A DNA stretch of 39,237 nucleotides, taken from assembly GCA_005887925.1 (NCBI GenBank), contig VBLP01000154.1:1-39237 (forward strand). The letters are read 5' to 3'. Shown one piece after another: positions 1-5,700 of the stretch. The stretch is from Deltaproteobacteria bacterium. Lineage in GTDB: Bacteria; Myxococcota_A; Polyangia; Haliangiales; Haliangiaceae. The notes under the pieces were generated by a model, which did no database searches, was not told where the DNA came from, and was given only the letters and a program-made list of their open reading frames with translations. The position numbers and the translations under genes were made by a program. Position 1 is the stretch's first letter; each line of letters starts with the position of its first letter.

Positions 1-23
1 CGGTTCGAGTCCGACCGCCGCAA
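1..23 (+). tRNA. 3' end of a tRNA gene cut by the window edge
   Basis: The first 23 bases read as the end of a T-arm (loop TTCGAGT at 4-10, 3' stem CCGAC at 11-15), then an acceptor 3' strand CGCCGCA (16-22) and discriminator A23. The same acceptor 3' strand is used by the Met and Val tRNAs at 358-426 and 522-590, so this is probably another member of that family. The anticodon lies outside the window. Confidence 0.6.
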
Positions 24-30
24 ACTTTTT

Positions 31-102
31 CCGCCTGTAGCACAAAGGTCAGTGTGCTCGCCTGATAAGCGAGCGATGAACGTTCGATTCGTTCCAGGCG
101 GA
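31..102 (+). tRNA. tRNA-Ile (GAT)
   Basis: A full cloverleaf can be drawn by eye. The acceptor is CCGCCTG (31-37) with CAGGCGG (95-101), discriminator A102. The D-stem GCAC/GTGT has a loop containing GG. The anticodon stem CTCGC/GCGAG carries loop CTGATAA, giving anticodon GAT. The T-arm is GAACG/CGTTC with loop TTCGATT. CCA is not encoded. This is one of the most canonical members of the array. Confidence 0.85.
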
Positions 103-104
103 CT

Positions 105-178
105 GTGGTCGAAGCCGAAGTAGCCGAGGCGCGAGGTCGTGACCCTCGAGGAAACGGGTGCGAGTCCCGTCGATCACC
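105..178 (+). tRNA. tRNA-His (GTG), divergent
   Basis: The acceptor GTGGTCG (105-111) pairs with CGATCAC (171-177) with one G:T. The anticodon stem CGAGG/CCTCG encloses TCGTGAC, giving GTG, but position 33 is C instead of the near-universal T. The T-arm is ACGGG/CCCGT with loop TGCGAGT. C178 fits the C73 identity base of tRNA-His, and CCA follows at 179-181. The D-arm (GCC/GGC with an 11-nt loop) lacks the usual GG. A pairing one base out, using G105 as the extra G-1, is also possible. Confidence 0.65.
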
Positions 179-182
179 CCAC

Positions 183-265
183 AGGAGCGTTGACGGTAAA
201 GTGACCGGGGATGCCTGTAAAGCAGCCGCCTTCAGGACAACTGGGTGCAAGTCCCAGCGCTCCTA
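183..265 (+). tRNA. tRNA-Tyr (GTA)
   Basis: The acceptor AGGAGCG (183-189) pairs perfectly with CGCTCCT (258-264), discriminator A265. The anticodon loop CTGTAAA gives GTA, on a 5-bp stem with one A:G mismatch. The T-arm is CTGGG/CCCAG. A 14-nt variable region fits class II tRNA-Tyr. The D-arm appears as a compact hairpin CGGT/ACCG with a 6-nt loop rather than a canonical GG-containing D-loop. Confidence 0.7.
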
Positions 266-281
266 CGATATACCCATCCAT

Positions 282-354
282 GTCGCCGTAGACCAATGGC
301 AGAGTCAGTGGTTCGAGAAGCCACGTAGTGGAGGTTCGAATCCTCTCGGCGGCA
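282..354 (+). tRNA. tRNA with Leu anticodon (GAG), short variable loop
   Basis: The acceptor GTCGCCG (282-288) pairs with CGGCGGC (347-353), discriminator A354. The anticodon stem GTGGT/GCCAC holds loop TCGAGAA, giving GAG, with C at position 33. The variable loop is only 5 nt (GTAGT), whereas bacterial tRNA-Leu normally has a long arm. The T-arm is GGAGG/CCTCT with loop TTCGAAT. The body is nearly identical to the copies at 445-517 and 603-675, which carry other Leu anticodons. Confidence 0.7.
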
Positions 355-357
355 CTG

Positions 358-426
358 TGCGGTGAGAGTGAGTCTCGATCGGGCTTCATACGCCCGACCA
401 TGCTGGTGCAACTCCAGCCGCCGCAA
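358..426 (+). tRNA. tRNA with CAT anticodon (Met-type), miniature D-arm
   Basis: This is a 69-nt gene. The acceptor TGCGGTG (358-364) pairs with CGCCGCA (419-425), discriminator A426. The anticodon stem CGGGC/GCCCG with loop TTCATAC gives CAT. The T-arm is GCTGG/CCAGC. The D-arm is cut to a 3-bp stem GAG/CTC (366-368, 374-376) around the 5-nt loop TGAGT, with no GG. The same architecture recurs at 522-590 with a compensated base pair. It could be Met or, if the C is lysidinylated, Ile. Confidence 0.65.
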
Positions 427-444
427 CCAGCATCAATTGTTCAT

Positions 445-517
445 GTCGCCGTAGACCAACGGAAGAGTCGGTGGTCTCAGAAGCCACTCAGTGGAGGTTC
501 GAATCCTCTCGGCGGCA
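445..517 (+). tRNA. tRNA with Leu anticodon (CAG), short variable loop
   Basis: The acceptor GTCGCCG pairs with CGGCGGC, discriminator A517, and CCA follows at 518-520. The anticodon stem GTGGT/GCCAC with loop CTCAGAA gives CAG with the normal T33. The variable loop is 5 nt (TCAGT). The D-arm GACC...GTC has a GG in its loop. It is a diverged duplicate of 282-354. Confidence 0.75.
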
Positions 518-521
518 CCAT

Positions 522-590
522 TGCGGTGAGGGTCAGTCCCATTCGGATATGACATGTCCGATCATGCCGGTGCGACTCCGGCCGCCGCAA
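522..590 (+). tRNA. tRNA-Val (GAC), miniature D-arm
   Basis: This is a 69-nt gene with acceptor TGCGGTG (522-528) paired to CGCCGCA (583-589), discriminator A590. The anticodon stem CGGAT/GTCCG with loop ATGACAT gives GAC. The T-arm is GCCGG/CCGGC. The D-arm is a 3-bp stem GGG/CCC (530-532, 538-540) with loop TCAGT, at the same offsets as GAG/CTC in the tRNA at 358-426. The A:T to G:C swap is a compensated change and supports the fold. Confidence 0.7.
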
Positions 591-602
591 CCTCCTGTTC
601 GC

Positions 603-675
603 GCCGCCGTAGACCAACGGAAGAGTCGATGGTTTCAAGAACCATGAAGTGGAGGTTCGAGTCCTCTCGGCGGCA
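603..675 (+). tRNA. tRNA with Leu anticodon (CAA), short variable loop
   Basis: The acceptor GCCGCCG (603-609) pairs perfectly with CGGCGGC (668-674), discriminator A675. The anticodon stem ATGGT/ACCAT is perfect and holds TTCAAGA, giving CAA. The variable loop is 5 nt (GAAGT). The T-arm is GGAGG/CCTCT with loop TTCGAGT. It is the third member of the Leu-anticodon family and ends the left half of the array. Confidence 0.78.
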
Positions 676-762
676 CCTCGCCCGCGCGTCGCGGGCCGGC
701 GATGCGAGCGATCCGGCGCTCGTCTCGCGTGATGTCCCGGAGAGACAAGGAGACGTGCCGTG

Positions 763-1320
763 ATGCACGTGGACACCACTCGTACGCTCCTGCTGAGCCA
801 GGGCTACGAGCCGATCAAGATCGTTTCCTGGCAGCGCGCGATGACGCTCGTCACCCTCGACAAGGTCGAGGTGATCGAGGAGTACGACGCCGAGGTCCGC
901 GCGACCTCCATGGTCGTCCGGGTCCCGGCCGTCGTCCGCCTGCGCAAGGCGTTTCGCCGCCACGCCAAGCTGGTCAAGTTCTCGCGCGTGAACATCTACA
1001 CGCGCGATGGCCACCGCTGCCAGTACTGCGGCACCAAGTGCGGGATCGATCAGCTGACCTACGACCACGTGATCCCGCGGTCGCGCAACGGCCGCACCAC
1101 GTGGGACAACATCGTGTCGTGCTGCTATACGTGCAACGCCAGGAAGGCGAACCGGACGCCGGCCGAGGCGCGCATGACGCTGCGGTTGGCGCCGACGCGG
1201 CCGACCTGGATCCCGTCGGTGGAGATCCGGGTCAGCACGAGGTCGGTCCCGGACGCGTGGCGCGACTACGTGTACTGGACGGGTGAGATCGACAGCGAGG
1301 AAGGGAGCGGCGTGGTGTGA
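763..1320 (+). CDS. HNH endonuclease inside the tRNA array
   Basis: This 185-aa protein has a C-terminal HNH nuclease domain. A zinc-ribbon CxxC near residue 86 (CQYC) is followed by the catalytic YDHVIPRS motif near 100-107, Asn of WDN near 116, and a second CxxC (CYTC, about 121-124). The N-terminal part (about 1-75) is the conserved region typical of stand-alone bacterial HNH proteins of this type. The family cleaves DNA with a metal-dependent histidine; the biological target of this one is unknown. AAGGAG at 747-752 lies 10 nt before the ATG at 763; a GTG at 760 is an alternative start with 7-nt spacing. It is the only protein gene between two blocks of tRNA genes in the same orientation, so it may be co-transcribed with them. 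A mobile-element or homing role is possible but not shown. Confidence 0.88.
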   Translation: MHVDTTRTLLLSQGYEPIKIVSWQRAMTLVTLDKVEVIEEYDAEVRATSMVVRVPAVVRLRKAFRRHAKLVKFSRVNIYTRDGHRCQYCGTKCGIDQLTYDHVIPRSRNGRTTWDNIVSCCYTCNARKANRTPAEARMTLRLAPTRPTWIPSVEIRVSTRSVPDAWRDYVYWTGEIDSEEGSGVV

Positions 1321-1360
1321 GGCGCCGCGGCCGGTGGCGGCAATCGCCGGCCGCGGCGCC
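1321..1360 (+). terminator. Strong hairpin directly after the HNH stop codon
   Basis: A perfect 14-bp inverted repeat, GGCGCCGCGGCCGG (1321-1334) with its complement (1347-1360), encloses a 12-nt loop and starts at the base after the TGA. No T-run follows, so it may act as a terminator without a U-tract, a 3'-end stabiliser or a processing signal between the gene and the second tRNA block. Confidence 0.5.
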
Positions 1361-1417
1361 TCGTAGGCCGGCGATCGAGCACATTTTCACATCGTGTCAC
1401 ATCGTCATCACTCGAGT

Positions 1418-1489
1418 ACGGGCGTGGTCTAACAGTTACGACGTGGCGCTTTGAACGCCTCGATGCTGGTGCGACTCCAGCCGCCCGTT
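1418..1489 (+). tRNA. tRNA-Gln (TTG)
   Basis: The acceptor ACGGGCG (1418-1424) pairs perfectly with CGCCCGT (1482-1488), discriminator T1489. The anticodon loop CTTTGAA gives TTG; the stem TGGCG/CGCCT has a terminal T:T mismatch. The D-stem GTC/GAC encloses a 10-nt loop without GG. The T-arm is GCTGG/CCAGC with loop TGCGACT. T73 is unusual for Gln. Confidence 0.65.
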
Positions 1490-1498
1490 CCTGTAGTA

Positions 1499-1518
1499 CC
1501 CCGACTTCACGGTCGGGG
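1499..1518 (+). other. Small perfect hairpin between two Gln tRNAs
   Basis: CCCCGAC (1499-1505) and GTCGGGG (1512-1518) form a 7-bp stem with the 6-nt loop TTCACG in the 33-nt spacer between the two Gln tRNA genes. The loop size does not fit an anticodon arm. It may be a processing or spacer structure or a remnant of another tRNA. Confidence 0.4.
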
Positions 1519-1522
1519 CCCT

Positions 1523-1595
1523 GGGGGAGTAGTTCAACTGGTAGAACACGGAGCTCTGACCTCCGAGGTTGCTGGTTCGATTCCAGCCTCCCCTT
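1523..1595 (+). tRNA. tRNA-Gln (CTG)
   Basis: This is a canonical cloverleaf. The acceptor GGGGGAG (1523-1529) pairs with CTCCCCT (1588-1594) with one terminal G:T, discriminator T1595. The D-stem GTTC/GAAC has a GG-containing loop. The anticodon stem CGGAG/CTCCG with loop CTCTGAC gives CTG. The T-arm is GCTGG/CCAGC with loop TTCGATT. Confidence 0.8.
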
Positions 1596-1601
1596 CGCTT
1601 C

Positions 1602-1670
1602 GGGGAAGCCGTAAGGACGGAGCTGACTCTTGCAAAGTCGGCGTCGCGGGAGCGTTACCCGTCTTCTCCA
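1602..1670 (+). tRNA. tRNA-Ala (TGC), compact D-arm
   Basis: The acceptor GGGGAAG (1602-1608) pairs with CTTCTCC (1663-1669), discriminator A1670. The third pair is G1604:T1667, i.e. the G3:U70 wobble that is the main identity element for alanyl-tRNA synthetase. The anticodon stem TGACT/AGTCG with loop CTTGCAA gives TGC. The D-arm is a tight hairpin CCGT/ACGG with the 4-nt loop AAGG. The T-arm is GCGGG/CCCGT with the unusual loop AGCGTTA. Confidence 0.7.
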
Positions 1671-1679
1671 CCGCTGCTT

Positions 1680-1752
1680 GCTCGTGGAAACGTCTGGAGA
1701 CGTAAGGTGACTGTCTATCACCGCTAGGCGAGTTCGATTCTCGTCACGAGCG
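1680..1752 (+). tRNA. tRNA-Asp (GTC), compact D-arm
   Basis: The acceptor GCTCGTG (1680-1686) pairs perfectly with CACGAGC (1745-1751), and the discriminator G1752 is the Asp identity base. The anticodon stem GGTGA/TCACC with loop CTGTCTA gives GTC. The T-arm is GCGAG/CTCGT with loop TTCGATT. The D-arm is a 5-bp hairpin ACGTC/GACGT with tetraloop TGGA. Confidence 0.75.
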
Positions 1753-1782
1753 CCGATCGCTCTTTGCCAGTCATGCACGAGA

Positions 1783-1829
1783 CCACTCCTACAAAGTGGC
1801 CGCGGTGGGTGCGATTCCCACGGTCCCGA
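1783..1829 (+). tRNA. tRNA-Val (TAC), 3' two-thirds only
   Basis: An anticodon arm CCACT/AGTGG with loop CCTACAA (anticodon TAC), a variable loop, a perfect T-arm GTGGG/CCCAC with loop TGCGATT, an acceptor 3' strand GGTCCCG (1822-1828) and A1829 are all clear. No matching 5' acceptor strand or D-arm is visible in 1753-1782, where the complement of GGTCCCG would be expected. It is probably a broken gene or one with a very divergent 5' half. Confidence 0.5.
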
Positions 1830-1838
1830 CTGCTTCCA

Positions 1839-1907
1839 GCCTCCGCGCGTAGATCGCGACCCGGGTGTCCGAAGCCCGGTGAGGTGGTGCGATCCCACCC
1901 GGCGGCA
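1839..1907 (+). tRNA. tRNA-Arg (CCG), compact D-arm
   Basis: The acceptor GCCTCCG (1839-1845) pairs with CGGCGGC (1900-1906) except for one T:C mismatch, discriminator A1907. The anticodon stem CGGGT/GCCCG with loop GTCCGAA gives CCG. The D-arm is a perfect 4-bp hairpin CGCG/CGCG (1846-1849, 1855-1858) with loop TAGAT. The T-arm is GGTGG/CCACC with loop TGCGATC. It is the last element of the array, 18 bp before the 3' end of the next gene on the other strand. Confidence 0.65.
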
Positions 1908-1925
1908 CCGGGCCGGCGCGATCGG

Positions 1926-3041
1926 TCATGCGCTGGCGATGAGGTGATCGACGAGCTCGGCGATCGCCTCGCTGGCGGTGATGCCGGGCGACTCGATGCC
2001 GATCAGGTTGACGAGCCGCGGCACACCGTGGCGGCTGGCTTCCTCGATGACGAAGTCGCGGACCGGCTCGCCCGGGCCCTGCAGCTTGGGCCGGATGCCG
2101 GCGTAACCGGGGCTGAGCTCGTCATCGCGGATTCCCGGCAGGTAGCGGCGCAGCGCGGCGCCGAACACCGCGGCCTTGGCGGGGTCGACGTCGTAGCGCA
2201 GCTCACCGACGTACTCGGTGTCGGGGCCGGCCATGACCCGGCCGGCGAGATCGAACGTGATGTGGATGCCGAGGCCGGCGTGGACCGGCACCGGGTAGAC
2301 CAGGTGCTCGGCGATGCCGGTGTGGCGGGGCGCCAGGGTGAAGTAGTCGCCCTTGCACGGCTTCTGGCGCAGGCCGAGCGCGTCGACGTCGAGCCCGGCG
2401 AGCTCGGCGATCCGCGAGGCGTCCAGGCCCGCGGCGTTGACCAGCCAGGTCGCGCGGATCTCGGCGGTGGCTCCCGCGGCGGTGCGCGCGGTGACGTGCC
2501 AGCCGTCGGGGCGCCGGGCGACGCCGGTCACCGCGTGATCGAGCACGACCATCGCGCCGCCGTCCTCGGCCTCGCGGTGATAGCTGTCGATCAGCGCGTG
2601 GACGTCGACGATGCCCGTCGCCGGCGACCACAGGCCGGCGATCGCGCGGACCGCCGGCACGCGCCGCACGACGTCGGCGGCGTCGATCAGCTGCACCTCG
2701 GCGCCGTTCGCGGCCGCCTGGCGCGCGATGGCCTCGAGCTTTCCGACCTCGGCGGCATCGGTGGCGACCAGGATCTTGCCGCAGCGGCGATGCGGCACGC
2801 CGCGGCGCTCGCAGCGCGCGTAGAGCCGGTCGCGGCCCGCGACGCACAGCCGGGCCTTGAGGCTACCGGTCGGGTAGTACAGCCCGGCGTGGATCACGCC
2901 GCTGTTGCGGGCGGAGGTCTCCTGGCCGACCCGGCGGTTGCGCTCGAGCACGGCGATCGGCTCACCGCGGCGCGCGAGCACCGCGGCGCAGGCGAGGCCG
3001 ACTGCACCGGCACCCACGACCAGCGTATGAACGTCTTCCAA
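1926..3041 (-). CDS. lhgO: FAD-dependent oxidoreductase, L-2-hydroxyglutarate oxidase-like (LhgO family)
   Basis: This 371-aa flavoprotein of the DAO/LhgO family oxidises a 2-hydroxy acid, classically L-2-hydroxyglutarate to 2-oxoglutarate. An N-terminal Rossmann dinucleotide motif (GAGAVG, residues 10-15) is followed by Glu33 for the ribose and by the family hallmark ARNSGVIHAGLYY at 44-56. A PCKGDYF segment lies in the middle, and a C-terminal FAD-contact stretch has GIESPGIT. The TTG start at 3041 was chosen because it places the Rossmann motif ten residues in and has a GGAG eight bases upstream. The gene is divergent from the aminotransferase at 3093. Its place beside sugar genes suggests it may act on another hydroxy acid; the symbol reflects family, not proven substrate. 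Confidence 0.85.
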   Translation of the reverse strand: MEDVHTLVVGAGAVGLACAAVLARRGEPIAVLERNRRVGQETSARNSGVIHAGLYYPTGSLKARLCVAGRDRLYARCERRGVPHRRCGKILVATDAAEVGKLEAIARQAAANGAEVQLIDAADVVRRVPAVRAIAGLWSPATGIVDVHALIDSYHREAEDGGAMVVLDHAVTGVARRPDGWHVTARTAAGATAEIRATWLVNAAGLDASRIAELAGLDVDALGLRQKPCKGDYFTLAPRHTGIAEHLVYPVPVHAGLGIHITFDLAGRVMAGPDTEYVGELRYDVDPAKAAVFGAALRRYLPGIRDDELSPGYAGIRPKLQGPGEPVRDFVIEEASRHGVPRLVNLIGIESPGITASEAIAELVDHLIASA

Positions 3042-3092
3042 GGCTCGATCTCCGGACCGCGGCCGCGCATGATAGCAAGCGGAGGAGGACCC
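3042..3092. promoter_or_regulatory. Divergent intergenic region with both start signals
   Basis: Only 51 bp separate the divergent starts of the oxidoreductase (TTG, minus) and the aminotransferase (GTG, plus). It holds GGAGGAGG (3081-3088), a strong ribosome binding site 4 nt before the plus-strand GTG, and a GGAG for the minus-strand gene. Promoters for both must lie here or inside the neighbouring coding sequence; no clear -35/-10 pair is visible. Confidence 0.5.
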
Positions 3093-4400
3093 GTGGAGCT
3101 CACCCGAGGAAAGCAGCTCGCCGCGCGCCTGCATCAGATCGTGCCCGGCGGCTGCCACACCTACGCCAAAGGCGACGATCAGTACCCCGAGCTCGCACCG
3201 TCCGTGATCGCGCGCGGCAAGGGCTGCCACGTGTGGGACGTCGACGGCAACGAGTTCATCGAGTACGGCATGGGGCTGCGCGCGGTGACGCTCGGCCACG
3301 CCTACCCGCGCGTCGTCGAGGCGGTGCGCGCGTCGCTCGAGCTCGGCACCAACTTCACCCGGCCCAGCCCCCAGGAGCTGACCTGCGCCGAGGCGTTCCT
3401 GTCGCTGATCCAGGGCGCCGAGATGGTGAAGTTCACCAAGGACGGCTCGACGGCGAACACCGCGGCGCTCCGGCTGGCGCGCCGCGCGACCGGCCGCGAC
3501 ATGGTCGCGGTCTGCACCGACCATCCGTTCATCTCCTACGACGACTGGTACTTCTGCACGACCACCGCCGACGGCGGCATCCCGCGCGTGTTCCACGACC
3601 AGATCGTGCAGTTCCACTACAACGATCTCGCGTCGCTGCGCGCGCAGTTCGCCGCGCACCCCGGCAAGATCGCCGCGGTGTTCCTCGAGCCGGCGCGGCT
3701 CGACGAACCGGCGCCGGGCTTCCTCGCCGAGCTGGTCGCGCTGTGCCACGCCGAGGGCGCGGTCGTGGTGTTCGACGAGACGATCACCGGGTTCCGCTGG
3801 CACCTGCGCGGCGCCCAGGGCCTGTACGGCGTGGTCCCCGACCTGTCGGTGTTCGGCAAGGGCATGGCCAACGGGTTCTCGCAGTCCGCGCTGGCCGGCA
3901 AGCGCGCGGTGATGCACTGGGGCGGCCGCGATCGCCTCGACGAGGATGTGTTCCTGCTGTCGACCACGCACGGTGCGGAGATCCCGGCGCTGGCCGCCGC
4001 GATCGCGACGATGGAGATCTATCGCACCGAGCCGGTGGTCGAGCACCTGCACCGCGTCGGCGCGCGACTCGCCGAGGGCATGCGCCAGGCCAGCGCGCGC
4101 CACGGCCTGTCGGCGCACGTCCTGCCGCTCGGCCGGCCGTGCCACGTGTACTTCGCGACCCGCGGCCCCGACGGCAAGCCATCGCAGCCGTTCCGATCGC
4201 TGTTCCTCCAGGAGCTGATCCAGCGCGGTGTGCTCGGGCCGTCCTTCGTCGTCAGCTACTCGCACCAGGACGACGACATCGATCGCACGATCGACGCCAT
4301 CGACGGCGCGTGCGCCGTGTACGCCCGGGCCATGGCCGCCGGCAAGGTCGATGGCCTGCTCGTCGGTCCGCCATCGCGCGTCGTGTACAGCCGGCGGTAG
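3093..4400 (+). CDS. Class III PLP-dependent aminotransferase (glutamate-1-semialdehyde aminomutase-like)
   Basis: This 435-aa cytosolic fold-type I PLP enzyme belongs to aminotransferase class III. Visible features are the Asp228-Glu229 pair (VVFDETITGF) that binds the pyridine nitrogen, and the PLP-binding Lys256 in FGKGMANGF. A GSTAN phosphate-loop segment lies in the first third. The GTG start at 3093 is fixed by an overlapping purine-rich ribosome binding site. Length fits hemL-type aminomutases, but FGKGMANGF differs from the usual HemL lysine motif. It resembles class III aminotransferases found in surface-polysaccharide loci, so a role in making an amino-sugar or amino-acid decoration is more likely than haem synthesis (inference). 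It converges on the DUF4910 gene, with one base between the stop codons. Confidence 0.88.
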   Translation: MELTRGKQLAARLHQIVPGGCHTYAKGDDQYPELAPSVIARGKGCHVWDVDGNEFIEYGMGLRAVTLGHAYPRVVEAVRASLELGTNFTRPSPQELTCAEAFLSLIQGAEMVKFTKDGSTANTAALRLARRATGRDMVAVCTDHPFISYDDWYFCTTTADGGIPRVFHDQIVQFHYNDLASLRAQFAAHPGKIAAVFLEPARLDEPAPGFLAELVALCHAEGAVVVFDETITGFRWHLRGAQGLYGVVPDLSVFGKGMANGFSQSALAGKRAVMHWGGRDRLDEDVFLLSTTHGAEIPALAAAIATMEIYRTEPVVEHLHRVGARLAEGMRQASARHGLSAHVLPLGRPCHVYFATRGPDGKPSQPFRSLFLQELIQRGVLGPSFVVSYSHQDDDIDRTIDAIDGACAVYARAMAAGKVDGLLVGPPSRVVYSRR

Positions 4401-4401
4401 C

Positions 4402-5700
4402 TCACTCGCCGAGCAGCGCGGCGTCGCGCAACCGGTCCGCGGCGACGTGGATCGTCGCGAACGGCAGCTTGCTGCGCTCGGCGATGTCGAGCAGGCTCGA
4501 GCGGCCGTCGGACAGGGTGAGCACCCACAGCATCGCGAGGTTGAGATCGGGGATGCTGGTGCCGCCGGTCGCGCGGTACAGGCCGCGCTTGCCGAGCTGC
4601 GGCTCGCCGTCGGGGGCGAGGTTGCGATAGCGCCGGTTGGCCTCGAGCACGTCGACGATGCCCGTCACGACGGCGAGCGACTCGGCCAGCCGCTCGGCCG
4701 ACACGAAGCCGAGGTCGTCGGCCGAGGTGTGGTACTCGGGGAACATGCCGTGGCGGCCGCGCATCAGCGACCCGACCGGCAGGCGGAAGCCGGGCGAGTT
4801 GTACTGGCGCTCGTCGTAGCCGTACGGAAAGAAGTCGATCAGCTGATCGCCGGCGGCGCGGTCGTGCAGCACCAAGGCCACCGCGCGATCGATCTCGGCG
4901 TCGCCGACCAGCGTGCGCTTGTAGGTGAAGGGGTGCGCGCTGCCCAGGCACACCAGCGTCATCCCGGCGTGCACCCGCGGCACGACGTCGCGGTGCTGCG
5001 CGAGCCAGGCGATCGCGCCGATCGTGCCCGGCGCGAAGACGAAGCGATAGGTCCAGCGCCGCCGCGGCCGCGCCGCCAGCTCGCGGGCCAGCGCGGTCGC
5101 CACCGCGATCGCCGACAGGTTGTCGTTGCACAAGGACGGATGGCAGACGTGGGTCGACAGCAGCACCTCGTCGGGCGAATCGCCGGGCAGCACCAGCTCG
5201 CCGTAGCTCAGGTGCCCCGGTTCCAGCGTGGCGTCGATGCAGACGTCGTAGTCGCCGTCGGGCAGGGCGTCGAGCTGGCGCTGGCGCAGGCAGAACCCCC
5301 AGGTCTCGGCGTAGTACGTGGTGCGGTACGGGATCCAGTCGGGGTGATCGGGCAGCGCGTGGAGGTGTGGCCGGAGCTCGGCGAGCGACATCCGCGCCCG
5401 CACCGGCGCGCTGTAGTTGACCACGTGCAGGTTCGACGCGCGGAAGTCGACTACGCGCGCGCCGCTGGCGTCGGCGATCCAGGCGTCGCGGATGTTCCAT
5501 TCCCGGGGCACCGTCCAGTCGAGCACGGCCGTGCCGGTCGGGACCTCGGTCCGGATCATCGGCGCGGGCAGCTGGCGCTCGATGCGCGCGAGGGTGTCGC
5601 GCAGCCCGTCGCCCGTGATGCTGCGGCAGATCGGATACAGCTCCTCGATCAGCGCGTACATCCGCGCGCCGGCGCCGGTGTCCGGCTTCGCCTCAGGCAT
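4402..5700 (-). CDS. DUF4910/DUF2172 aminopeptidase-like protein with C-terminal winged helix
   Basis: This 432-aa protein has the M28-like zinc aminopeptidase fold known as DUF4910 with an inserted DUF2172, followed by a winged-helix-like tail (about 365-432). The probable metal-binding segment STHVCHPSLCNDNLSA (182-197) offers His184, His187 and Asp193; a later EYHTSADD supplies further candidates. These proteins are recurrent in polysaccharide biosynthesis clusters, where their substrate is not established. The ATG at 5700 overlaps the end of the upstream epimerase gene by 8 bp, indicating translational coupling. Whether it is a peptidase or an amidase acting on an N-acylated sugar precursor cannot be told from sequence. 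Confidence 0.85.
   Translation of the reverse strand: MPEAKPDTGAGARMYALIEELYPICRSITGDGLRDTLARIERQLPAPMIRTEVPTGTAVLDWTVPREWNIRDAWIADASGARVVDFRASNLHVVNYSAPVRARMSLAELRPHLHALPDHPDWIPYRTTYYAETWGFCLRQRQLDALPDGDYDVCIDATLEPGHLSYGELVLPGDSPDEVLLSTHVCHPSLCNDNLSAIAVATALARELAARPRRRWTYRFVFAPGTIGAIAWLAQHRDVVPRVHAGMTLVCLGSAHPFTYKRTLVGDAEIDRAVALVLHDRAAGDQLIDFFPYGYDERQYNSPGFRLPVGSLMRGRHGMFPEYHTSADDLGFVSAERLAESLAVVTGIVDVLEANRRYRNLAPDGEPQLGKRGLYRATGGTSIPDLNLAMLWVLTLSDGRSSLLDIAERSKLPFATIHVAADRLRDAALLGE

Noticed and set aside
1499-1518. Hairpin considered as an anticodon arm of a further tRNA
   Set aside because: The loop is 6 nt and no acceptor or T-arm can be paired around it.
1764-3092. Apparent 5' extension of the aminotransferase gene back to 1764
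   Set aside because: It overlaps tRNA genes and the antisense of the oxidoreductase. The GTG at 3093 with a strong ribosome binding site fits the family start.
3042-4265. Apparent 5' extension of the oxidoreductase gene to 4265
   Set aside because: This part is antisense to the aminotransferase, and the Rossmann motif places the true start at 3041.
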